DNA of 5,710 bases from the NCBI GenBank assembly GCA_000435475.1, contig FR896060.1, positions 1 through 5,710 on the forward strand, read 5' to 3'. Shown one piece after another: positions 1 to 4,441 of this stretch. This DNA comes from Cryptobacterium sp. CAG:338 (GTDB taxonomy: Bacteria > Actinomycetota > Coriobacteriia > Coriobacteriales > Eggerthellaceae). How positions within the stretch are numbered: the stretch's first letter is position 1; each line of letters begins with the position of its first letter. A program made the translations under genes and the position numbers. Below the pieces are notes generated by a model. It was not told where the DNA came from. It saw only the letters and a list, made by a program, of their open reading frames with translations, and did not search any database.

Positions 1-22
1 GGGGGGTTTTTCGTTTAGTATA

Positions 23-62
23 AAAGGAGCGAGTCCCGTGCCAATACGGAACCCGCTCCTTT
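23..62 (-). terminator. Intrinsic terminator downstream of ubiX
   Basis: A 9-bp perfect stem (AAAGGAGCG at 23-31 with CGCTCCTTT at 54-62) encloses a smaller CCGT/ACGG helix (36-39 with 46-49). Read on the minus strand the hairpin is followed directly by TTTTATACT, giving a short U-tract. It begins 31 nt after the ubiX stop codon, the usual place for a Rho-independent terminator. It could also work weakly on the plus strand, where CTCCTTTAAAT follows. Confidence 0.8.
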
Positions 63-93
63 AAATAATGCTAGGTTTTAAGGGCTTCTTTAT

Positions 94-657
94 TTATCCC
101 TCCCAGCGCTCAAAAGGTGGATAGTCGAACCCAAAACGATCAAAAATTTTTCCAATAAGTTGGTTTTCCATATCCTCAATTGTTTTGGGATGATGATAAT
201 ACGTCATCATGGGAGGCATAATGCATACTGAAGGAAGTGCTGCTAGCTCGCTTAAATTGCGCAAATGAATGGGGCTCATAGGGGTTTCACGCGCTAAAAG
301 CACTAAAGGACGTTGCTCTTTGAGCGTAACATCAGCAGCGCGTAGTACAAGATTATCGCTATAGCCACTTGCAATACCTGCAATAGTTTTCATGCTGCAA
401 GGGATTACAACCATGCCGCGCGTTTTGAACGTGCCACTGGCAATAGATTCACCAATGCTTTTGTTGTTATGAACAACGTCGGCAAGGGCAAGAGTTTCTT
501 CAAATAATTCAGGCGCTTCATAGCTTGCAGTCAGTCGTGCACTATCGCTTGCCACAACATGTATTTCACAATCGGTGTAGCGTTTAAGTTGCTGAATGAA
601 ATGACAGGCAAGTGCAGTTCCACTTGCGCCAGTTATGCCAACCACAAGTCTATCCAT
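94..657 (-). CDS. ubiX: UbiX-family flavin prenyltransferase
   Basis: This 187-residue cytosolic enzyme would join a dimethylallyl group from DMAP (or DMAPP in some homologues) to FMN, making the prenylated FMN cofactor used by UbiD decarboxylases. The N-terminal flavin-binding motif GITGASGT is at residues 7-14, followed by VVASDSA at 34-40. Further hallmarks are IPCSMKT (85-91), LARETPMS (121-128, with the Arg-Glu pair at 123-124) and MMTYYHHP (150-157). The length is normal for the family. I chose the ATG at 657 because AAAGGAA lies about 8 nt upstream and the flavin motif is then close to the N-terminus; a TTG ten codons further upstream (687) keeps the frame open but has no such support. 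The partner decarboxylase lies upstream on the same strand, 342 bp away, so ubiX may be reached by read-through or may have its own promoter. UbiX proteins serve several UbiD enzymes, so this copy alone does not fix the substrate. Confidence 0.95.
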   Translation of the reverse strand: MDRLVVGITGASGTALACHFIQQLKRYTDCEIHVVASDSARLTASYEAPELFEETLALADVVHNNKSIGESIASGTFKTRGMVVIPCSMKTIAGIASGYSDNLVLRAADVTLKEQRPLVLLARETPMSPIHLRNLSELAALPSVCIMPPMMTYYHHPKTIEDMENQLIGKIFDRFGFDYPPFERWEG

Positions 658-706
658 TAAAGCATTCCTTTCGAAAAACTGTTGCAAGCTTACCCAGGTT
701 AGTAAT

Positions 707-742
707 TAATAAGCTTTTCTTACTTCAGTTGAAACGTTTGAA
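707..742 (-). promoter_or_regulatory. Possible ubiX promoter with a LacI-type operator
   Basis: The 14-mer TTGAAACGTTTGAA (729-742) has the perfect palindromic core AAACGTTT, fitting the AAnCGnTT centre typical of LacI/GalR-family operators. On the minus strand its edge doubles as a weak -35 (TTTCAA), 17 nt before a weak -10 (TATTAA). The ubiX start is about 50 nt further on. The promoter hexamers match consensus poorly (3/6 and 4/6), so this is a candidate only. No regulator gene is in the window. Confidence 0.25.
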
Positions 743-752
743 GCGGTTTGCC

Positions 753-928
753 TATTTTGTATTTCGGAGCATTCGAAAGTCCGACTGATTTTTGACACAG
801 TAAAGAAATAGCCCCAGATTTTCGAGTATAAACATAGGGATAAGGTGAACTATGTATCGAATTTGCTTGCTATTTCCATAGTGTCAAAACAGTCGATAAA
901 GGCTGGAGCTGCTCCGAAATACAAAATA
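753..928. repeat. Structured palindromic element A (shares core with element B)
   Basis: A 176-bp imperfect palindrome bounded by perfect 19-bp inverted repeats (753-771 and 910-928), beginning TATTTTGTATTTCGG. Inside, successive helices continue inward: CGACTG (782-787/890-895), TTTTGACAC (790-798/881-889), GAAATAGC (805-812/869-876), and alternative short helices around a central loop. The span 811-855 aligns without gaps to 4511-4555 in element B (34 of 45 identical, including GGTGAACTATGT in both). The termini read TA...TA, so a MITE-like insertion with TA target duplication is possible. Alternatively it is a structured RNA or a folded single-stranded DNA site. No protein is encoded. Confidence 0.8.
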
Positions 929-948
929 TACACCCCTCGCAGAAGAGG

Positions 949-990
949 TTTCCTGGTTGCGGTACCTCAGTAAAGGACGCAACCAGGAAA
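949..990 (-). repeat. 13-bp stem-loop 3' of ubiD, possible weak terminator
   Basis: TTTCCTGGTTGCG (949-961) is perfectly complementary to CGCAACCAGGAAA (978-990), with a 16-nt loop. The hairpin starts 10 nt after the ubiD stop codon, and a second small hairpin (CCTC/GAGG, 935-948) follows. Neither strand shows a T-run after the stem, so it is not a classic intrinsic terminator. It may instead stabilise the ubiD transcript end or slow transcription before ubiX. Confidence 0.6.
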
Positions 991-999
991 GGCATGTCG

Positions 1000-2475
1000 T
1001 TAAAAATCAAAGTCTGGCAGCCAGTGCTTAGGATCAACTTCTTTGAACTGGCAGCGCTGGAACCTGTCTTTTTGATCGTAGGGCACCGTGCAGTCAAAAA
1101 TAGTTTTGCAGGCAATACCGTGATCGCGAATGCTTGGATCCATAGAAGGATCATTCGACGGATCAAGCGGATGACAACGTACCCCAGGGATGGTAATAAT
1201 ATCGGCATCTCCCTGGAAGCGAGTATTCATGGCCCACAATACGTCGTTCATATCGAAGGGGTCAACGTCTTCATCGACCAAGAAGATGTGCTTTAGTTCG
1301 CTAAAGGCGGAAAATGCCAGAAGGGCAATTTGACGTTGGCGACCTTCATCGGCGGGAGAGCTTTTCTTGATCTGAAGCACTGCCAAGTATTTGCCACCAC
1401 CAGGAGTTGCGCAGTAGCAGTTCAAAAGACGGCCAGGAACTGCCTTTTCCACCATTTGGATAATGCTTGCTTCAGTTGGGATCCCCGCCATGCTTACGTG
1501 CTCTTCCGAAGGACCAATGCAGGTTTGCATAATGGGGTTCTTACGGGTTGTTACTGCTTTTACCTTAATGATAGGAAGGGAAGGGTTAGCAGGACCAGTA
1601 TAGCCTGGGAATTCAGGCATTGCTTTACCCGTGCCGGAGTTCTGGTCTTCGGCGACGCGTTTCCCGGGAAGCAGTTCGCCTTCAATTACGTATTCGGCAT
1701 GAGCAATGCAGCGTTCGTCAATGGTAAGGCATTTCGCCATGCGAACAGGTTCGCCACGAAGTGCGCCTGCAACATTCAGTTCGTCATAGCCAATGGGAGT
1801 CGTGGGAGGCTCAAAGCAGGTGGCAAGTTCAATGGCGGGATCAACGCCAATGCTGATGGAAATAGGCAAAGGCTTACCAAGTTTTTCCGCCTTCTCGTAG
1901 AACGCGCCAATATGACGAGATCCAGGAACCATGTAGATCGAAATTTCATCTTTGCTCTGAAGGCATAAACGATGAATAGTCACATCAGATTCACCTGTTT
2001 CGGGATCTGATGCATAAGCCATACCTAAGGTGATGTAGGGGCCTGCGTCTTCAGGGGTGTTAGTGGGAGCTGGGACAAGCTTGCGAATGTCGAATCCTTC
2101 TTCAGTGGCAAGATGTACCACTTCTTGGCAGACTGCTTCTTCTGCAGGAACTTCCACGGGAGGAATAGGATTCAAAACTGCATCGTTGAGCAAAAAGCCC
2201 AAGCGACGAGGATCGGCATCAAGCATGCGAGCAACGCGGGTACGACTTGCGAGAAGTCCAATTACTACACGAGCATCGGGATGGCCCTTAATATTGTTGA
2301 AAATCATAACGGGGCCTTCTTGGGTGGGACGAGGAACCGTGCCACCTGCGCCAACGTAGCGATACACGCCGCAAAGCTCTGCTTCGGGATCTACTTCCAC
2401 ATCGGTTTCTACTAATTGACCAGGAATTTCACGAAGGAAATCAAGCGCGGTGCGCAAGTCGTGAATTTTATTCAT
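1000..2475 (-). CDS. ubiD: UbiD-family (LpdC-type) non-oxidative hydroxyarylic acid decarboxylase
   Basis: This 491-residue enzyme should use prenylated FMN and a divalent metal to remove CO2 from a hydroxybenzoate. The N-terminus (ETDVEVDPEAELCGVYRY at 23-40, GAGGTVPRPTQEGP at 42-55) and AAPTNTP-like PAPTNTPEDAGPYIT (135-149) are those I recall for lactobacillal gallate decarboxylase LpdC and its relatives, not for ubiquinone-pathway UbiD. Cofactor and metal positions are visible: SDVTIHR (163-169) with Arg169, His188 in SRHIG, Glu232 in YDELNVAGAL, and the AEYVIEGE segment with Glu261 and Glu265 near the active site. IGPSEEHVSMAGIPTEASI (320-338) and LVDEDVDPFDMNDVLWA (399-415) are further family blocks. 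The ATG at 2475 has a perfect GGAGG 6 nt upstream. Likely substrates are gallate, protocatechuate or 4-hydroxybenzoate; the sequence alone does not choose between them. UbiX and an LpdD-like gene flank it on the same strand. Confidence 0.95.
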   Translation of the reverse strand: MNKIHDLRTALDFLREIPGQLVETDVEVDPEAELCGVYRYVGAGGTVPRPTQEGPVMIFNNIKGHPDARVVIGLLASRTRVARMLDADPRRLGFLLNDAVLNPIPPVEVPAEEAVCQEVVHLATEEGFDIRKLVPAPTNTPEDAGPYITLGMAYASDPETGESDVTIHRLCLQSKDEISIYMVPGSRHIGAFYEKAEKLGKPLPISISIGVDPAIELATCFEPPTTPIGYDELNVAGALRGEPVRMAKCLTIDERCIAHAEYVIEGELLPGKRVAEDQNSGTGKAMPEFPGYTGPANPSLPIIKVKAVTTRKNPIMQTCIGPSEEHVSMAGIPTEASIIQMVEKAVPGRLLNCYCATPGGGKYLAVLQIKKSSPADEGRQRQIALLAFSAFSELKHIFLVDEDVDPFDMNDVLWAMNTRFQGDADIITIPGVRCHPLDPSNDPSMDPSIRDHGIACKTIFDCTVPYDQKDRFQRCQFKEVDPKHWLPDFDF

Positions 2476-2514
2476 GTAATCCTCCTTATTTTTTAGACGC
2501 TTACGGAAGCGTCT
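2476..2514 (-). promoter_or_regulatory. Stem-loop directly before the ubiD ribosome binding site
   Basis: AGACGCTT (2495-2502) pairs perfectly with AAGCGTCT (2507-2514) around an ACGG tetraloop. On the ubiD mRNA this hairpin is followed by an A-rich spacer and then GGAGG, 6 nt before the ATG. A stem so close to the Shine-Dalgarno could stabilise the 5' end of a processed mRNA or modulate initiation. On the plus strand it is followed by TTTTCTC, so a weak antisense terminator is the alternative reading. Confidence 0.5.
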
Positions 2515-2651
2515 TTTCTCCTTAAGAAATGGCCTATTTTGCTATCTGCTTTATTCAGTGTATTTAGGTAAAGCACTGGGCGGGAGAGCGTACGTTAAGA
2601 AGTAAGCATCTTGTTTGAGTAGCAACAAAATGCCACGGTTCAATTACGCAC

Positions 2652-3038
2652 TTAGTTTGTTGGGTTGGTATGCTCCTTTCGCTCTAAAAGGGCAAGGATA
2701 TCTTCAACAATAAGGGGAACTGAATTACGAATTTGGGTAATAACATCGGGCGCAGCGTTGTCGAGATGAATGCCGCAGCTGCAAGCGACCGCACAGTTGC
2801 GCGCTGCTGCAATTTGTTTTGCTACCTGAGTTGCAATGACATCATCCATATGGCCTGTGCGATTAATAACGGAAACCGTAGCACTGGTGCCTTCGCCGGT
2901 AAGGGAGGGTCTTGGTACGGCAAGAACTACACACCCTACATGTGGTGTGCCGCCATTAATAGTAATTGTGCAGTCGTTACCAGAAGAAACGACTTCCCCC
3001 CATAATTCACAAACGGGGCAATTCACGCGGTATTCCAC
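2652..3038 (-). CDS. LpdD-like prenylated-flavin chaperone / decarboxylase accessory protein
   Basis: This small soluble protein resembles, from memory, LpdD of the gallate decarboxylase system, thought to act as a chaperone or carrier of prenylated FMN for the UbiD-type enzyme. Recognisable blocks, numbered from the GTG start, are TITINGGTPHVGCVVLAVPRP (about 26-45, with the GG-x-PH-x-G turn) and SCGIHLDNA (84-92), the latter recalling the conserved GIH-x-(D/N) of the family. There is no signal peptide or membrane segment. Start choice: a GTG at 3038 has GGAGGGGG about 8 nt upstream and gives 128 residues, close to the family length. An in-frame ATG at 3089 (145 residues) has no ribosome binding site, and a perfect TATAAT lies just downstream of it at 3072-3077, as expected if transcription starts inside that stretch. 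Two cysteines in NCPVCELW near the N-terminus are a CxxC of unknown meaning. It is the first gene of the set, 176 bp before ubiD. Confidence 0.7.
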   Translation of the reverse strand: MEYRVNCPVCELWGEVVSSGNDCTITINGGTPHVGCVVLAVPRPSLTGEGTSATVSVINRTGHMDDVIATQVAKQIAAARNCAVACSCGIHLDNAAPDVITQIRNSVPLIVEDILALLERKEHTNPTN

Positions 3039-3071
3039 TTTGTCCCCCTCCGCGCGTTTTGCTCTTTCGTA

Positions 3072-3077
3072 ATTATA
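3072..3077 (-). promoter_or_regulatory. Candidate -10 box for the lpdD-like gene
   Basis: On the minus strand the sequence reads TATAAT, a perfect match to the -10 consensus. It lies 33 nt upstream of the GTG start at 3038 and would give a leader of roughly 25-30 nt containing the GGAGGGGG ribosome binding site. At 17-nt spacing the -35 position reads ACCAAA, a poor match, so an activator would probably be needed if this promoter is real. Confidence 0.4.
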
Positions 3078-3212
3078 GGGGCTTTGCATGAGTTTTTGGT
3101 GATGATGTATGCTTTATGTGAAATAGAAATGAGGTAGAAGAAAATACCGTAAAAGTGCAAATGAATAGGCTTGCTTGCCTTGGGCAGGTTGAGATGGAAA
3201 GACTCAAGTTAC

Positions 3213-3232
3213 TAAACGAGGTTAAACGAGGT
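3213..3232. repeat. Tandem 10-bp direct repeat in the divergent intergenic region
   Basis: TAAACGAGGT occurs twice back to back (3213-3222 and 3223-3232). A 10-bp period places the two copies on the same face of the helix, as for a regulator binding as a tandem dimer. It is about 110 bp upstream of the nitroreductase promoter and about 140 bp upstream of the lpdD-like -10. An operator role is inference. Confidence 0.5.
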
Positions 3233-3343
3233 AAAAATGGTGCTCAAAAAATAATTGAATAAGCACGGAATTGAGAAGTGGGTAGCTATCTGCGGGTATG
3301 AATAAATCCAATGGGCGCACAAAAATATGGGCGTAGTTTGCAT

Positions 3344-3372
3344 TTGAAGAATGCAGCAAGGCATTTCATAAT
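3344..3372 (+). promoter_or_regulatory. Promoter of the nitroreductase gene
   Basis: TTGAAG (3344-3349, 4/6 to the -35 consensus) and CATAAT (3367-3372, 5/6 to the -10 consensus) are spaced by 17 nt. The predicted transcription start near 3379 leaves a leader of about 40 nt before the ATG at 3420, with the ribosome binding site inside it. Confidence 0.55.
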
Positions 3373-3419
3373 ACGTATCAAGCAGTATGAGAGAGGCTGC
3401 TTTGGAGAAGGGGGACTAT

Positions 3420-3995
3420 ATGGAACTGATGGAAGCTATCAAAACTCGCCGAAGCATTCGTAAATTTACTGACGAGCCAGTACCAAGGGAAAAACTAGAA
3501 AAAATTATTGAAGCTGCCATGTGGGCGCCTTCGGGCCAGAATCTGCAGCCTTGGTATTTTGTAGCCCTTACTAACGATGAAGACCTTTCTTACCTAATTG
3601 CGGAAATGGGAACTACAGCCTTCTCTGAACGCAAAAAGCTTGAAGAACGTTTTAAGAACAATCCCGAAGTGGTAGAAGAAACCATGGAATTCTTAACTGC
3701 TTTAGGAGGGGCTCGCACGGTTCTTCTTGCTTTCTTGAATAAACCAGAATACAGCGATGGTATGCTGCCAAGCTGCGTGGAAAGTGTTGCAGCTGCTATG
3801 CAGAATGCGGTATTGATGGCACATGCTGAAGGTATTGCCTCGTGCTGGGTAGAAGCGGTATGTCAGGCAGGAGACGCTTTGCATGATAAGTTTGCTCCCG
3901 ACCATGGCAAACTTATTGGTGGCATTATCCTAGGTTATCCCGCTATGGAGGCGCGCGAAATTAAGCGTAAGCCCGGACGCTACGAAATTCGTTAG
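3420..3995 (+). CDS. Nitroreductase-family FMN oxidoreductase
   Basis: This 191-residue protein has the single-domain flavoreductase fold of the nitroreductase superfamily, normally a dimer that binds FMN and reduces nitro-aromatics, quinones, flavins or other electron-poor substrates with NAD(P)H. Visible hallmarks are the FMN-phosphate motif KTRRSIRKF (8-16), WAPSGQNLQPW (35-45), SVAAAMQNAVLMAHAEGIASCWV (122-144 in outline: an A-x-QN-x-L-x-A-x-x-x-G helix), GGIILGYP (167-174) and a basic C-terminus ending in KPGRYEIR. I prefer the ATG at 3420 because AGAAGGGGG lies just upstream and homologues typically begin with MELMEAIKTRRSIRKF-like sequence; an ATG at 3387 adds 11 residues and has no clear ribosome binding site. 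The gene has its own promoter and is divergent from the decarboxylase set. The specific substrate cannot be told; no extra iron-sulfur domain is present. Confidence 0.9.
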   Translation: MELMEAIKTRRSIRKFTDEPVPREKLEKIIEAAMWAPSGQNLQPWYFVALTNDEDLSYLIAEMGTTAFSERKKLEERFKNNPEVVEETMEFLTALGGARTVLLAFLNKPEYSDGMLPSCVESVAAAMQNAVLMAHAEGIASCWVEAVCQAGDALHDKFAPDHGKLIGGIILGYPAMEAREIKRKPGRYEIR

Positions 3996-4023
3996 TACGC
4001 AAACGTCAGCATTCTTTGTTGGC

Positions 4024-4052
4024 GATGCTTATTTCAGCGAACTATAAGCATC
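4024..4052 (+). terminator. Stem-loop after the nitroreductase gene, possible terminator
   Basis: GATGCTTAT (4024-4032) pairs perfectly with ATAAGCATC (4044-4052) around an 11-nt loop, 28 nt past the stop codon. No T-run follows, so it is a weak candidate for a terminator and may only protect the mRNA 3' end. Confidence 0.35.
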
Positions 4053-4082
4053 AAGTGGTGAGAAAAACTTCGATAAGAACTT

Positions 4083-4112
4083 TTGTCGAATCTTATTATG
4101 GTTTGCTACAAT
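4083..4112 (+). promoter_or_regulatory. Promoter for a candidate small RNA
   Basis: TTGTCG (4083-4088, 4/6) and TACAAT (4107-4112, 5/6) are separated by 18 nt. Transcription would start near 4119. No protein-coding sequence lies downstream on this strand, but a hairpin with a T-rich tail does, which points to a short RNA product. Confidence 0.5.
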
Positions 4113-4118
4113 AGCCAA

Positions 4119-4187
4119 TGAGCGGTCACTCGTTGCAGCGGGTACGGCTGCTTGTGAAACATGTAAAGCAGTCAGCCGTTCCTTTTG
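4119..4187 (+). ncRNA. Candidate small RNA convergent with the small peptide gene (possible antitoxin)
   Basis: A promoter at 4083-4112 and a terminator-like hairpin define a transcript of about 65 nt. The hairpin pairs ACGG (4144-4147) with CCGT (4176-4179) and CTGCTT (4148-4153) with AAGCAG (4166-4171), leaving a 4-nt bulge; TTCCTTTT follows (4179-4186). The RNA ends just before the stop codon of the minus-strand hydrophobic peptide gene, so it would be antisense to that mRNA's 3' region if the mRNA extends this far. This is the convergent layout of Fst/par-type type I systems. A 6-nt match (CCGTTC) to the complement of the peptide's ribosome-binding region is too short to prove pairing there. 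Purely predicted. Confidence 0.4.
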
Positions 4188-4202
4188 CGTGGGGCGGCTG
4201 CG

Positions 4203-4280
4203 CTACTTTATGAGCCTATGCAGCAAGAGCAGCAACAGCACTAAACAAAGTAATTCCAAGACAAGAATTAAATTATTCAT
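4203..4280 (-). CDS. 25-residue hydrophobic membrane peptide, type I toxin-like
   Basis: The open frame starts at ATG 4280 and ends at TAG 4203. It encodes 25 residues: a short MNN start, then an almost unbroken membrane-spanning stretch (residues 4-20, ten or more Leu, one Glu at 9, one Cys at 12), and a basic tail HRLIK (21-25). A perfect GGAGGT ribosome binding site stands at the ideal distance (4284-4291 region), which is hard to explain for a random frame of this length. The hydrophobic helix with a positive C-terminus resembles small type I toxins such as Ibs, TisB or Fst, but it is not recognisably any one of them. A LexA-type palindrome lies about 50 nt upstream and a candidate antisense RNA lies convergent to it. 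A KdpF-like subunit is unlikely because no kdpA follows. A harmless regulatory membrane peptide is the main alternative. Confidence 0.6.
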   Translation of the reverse strand: MNNLILVLELLCLVLLLLLLHRLIK

Positions 4281-4329
4281 GGCTTACCTCCGTTCAGGTA
4301 GGCAGCCATCCGCCCATCGGCTTATAAAA

Positions 4330-4353
4330 ATAATAGAACAAATGTTCTATTAT
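4330..4353 (-). promoter_or_regulatory. LexA (SOS) box upstream of the small peptide gene
   Basis: ATAATAGAACA (4330-4340) and TGTTCTATTAT (4343-4353) are perfect 11-bp inverted arms around AA. The centre GAACAAATGTTC fits the Gram-positive LexA/DinR consensus GAAC-R-N-R-Y-GTTC exactly. On the minus strand the box fills the spacer and -10 of a candidate promoter (TACTCA, 17 nt, TATTAT), with a start near 4323 and a leader of about 42 nt to the ATG at 4280. LexA binding there would block transcription until DNA damage. A different palindrome-binding repressor is the alternative. Confidence 0.6.
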
Positions 4354-4408
4354 GAGTAGATCTTATTTATTGTTTTGACAAGCTTTGCGCAGTTCGCCTC
4401 CTATGCAA

Positions 4409-4435
4409 GCTTCGCTTATCAGGCACGAACGAAGC
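4409..4435. repeat. Short inverted repeat between the LexA-type box and element B
   Basis: GCTTCG (4409-4414) pairs with CGAAGC (4430-4435) around a 15-nt loop. It lies just outside element B. On the minus strand it follows the left edge of B, separated by a CTCTTTTGC stretch. Function unknown; could be chance. Confidence 0.3.
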
Positions 4436-4441
4436 AAAAGA

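Larger units (their letters stand above)
658..999. other. 342-bp intergenic region between ubiD and ubiX
   Basis: No credible gene is seen here. From the ubiD side it holds a 13-bp hairpin (949-990), a small hairpin (935-948), the 176-bp palindromic element A (753-928), a LacI-operator-like palindrome (729-742), a weak promoter-like pair for ubiX, and the ubiX ribosome binding site. Base composition is A+T richer than in the flanking genes. Such a loaded gap inside a functional gene set is unusual and suggests insertion of element A, or separate control of ubiX. Confidence 0.7.
3039..3419. other. Divergent intergenic region between the decarboxylase set and the nitroreductase
   Basis: About 380 bp with no convincing gene. 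It contains a possible promoter for the leftward lpdD-like gene, a small dyad (TTGAG at 3189-3193, CTCAA at 3203-3207), the tandem repeat at 3213-3232, a 6-bp hairpin (TGCATT/AATGCA, 3339-3355) and a good promoter for the nitroreductase. It is A+T rich. The placement between divergent genes makes it a natural site for a shared regulator, but no regulator gene is present in the window. Confidence 0.6.
3996..4202. other. Intergenic region 3' of the nitroreductase
   Basis: No protein gene is supported. It holds a 9-bp hairpin (4024-4052) just after the nitroreductase stop, then a plus-strand promoter (4083-4112) and a candidate small RNA (4119-4187) that runs toward the convergent small peptide gene. 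Confidence 0.6.

Noticed and set aside
870..2415. Several 90-210 codon open frames lying across ubiD on either strand
   Set aside because: They overlap a strongly recognised enzyme, show no domain motifs and lack ribosome binding sites; they are antisense or out-of-frame reflections of ubiD codon use.
750..2541. 10-mer GCCTATTTTG shared by 750-759 and 2532-2541
   Set aside because: Many such 10-base matches are expected by chance in a window of this size, and the flanks do not extend the match.
2733..3072. Plus-strand frames across the lpdD-like gene
   Set aside because: They have no ribosome binding site or recognisable motif and are explained by the minus-strand gene.
3161..3262. 33-codon plus-strand frame (with an internal ATG at 3194) in the divergent intergenic region
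   Set aside because: It has no good ribosome binding site or promoter, a composition unlike a membrane or leader peptide, and its repeat content is explained by the tandem 10-mer. It remains possible but is unsupported.
3702..3905. 67-codon minus-strand frame inside the nitroreductase gene
   Set aside because: It lies wholly within a well-supported gene and shows no start signal.
4034..4046. GCGAACTATAAG in the 4024-4052 hairpin as a third copy of the element core
   Set aside because: Only seven bases (GAACTAT) match the conserved core, and the surrounding helices do not follow the geometry of A and B.
4203..4280. Reading the small hydrophobic peptide as KdpF
   Set aside because: KdpF is followed directly by kdpA; here the downstream region is non-coding, and the peptide lacks the usual KdpF sequence pattern.
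4375..4404. Perfect -35 hexamer TTGACA on the plus strand pointing at element B
   Set aside because: No acceptable -10 occurs at 16-19 nt (best TCCTAT), so a promoter cannot be supported from sequence alone.
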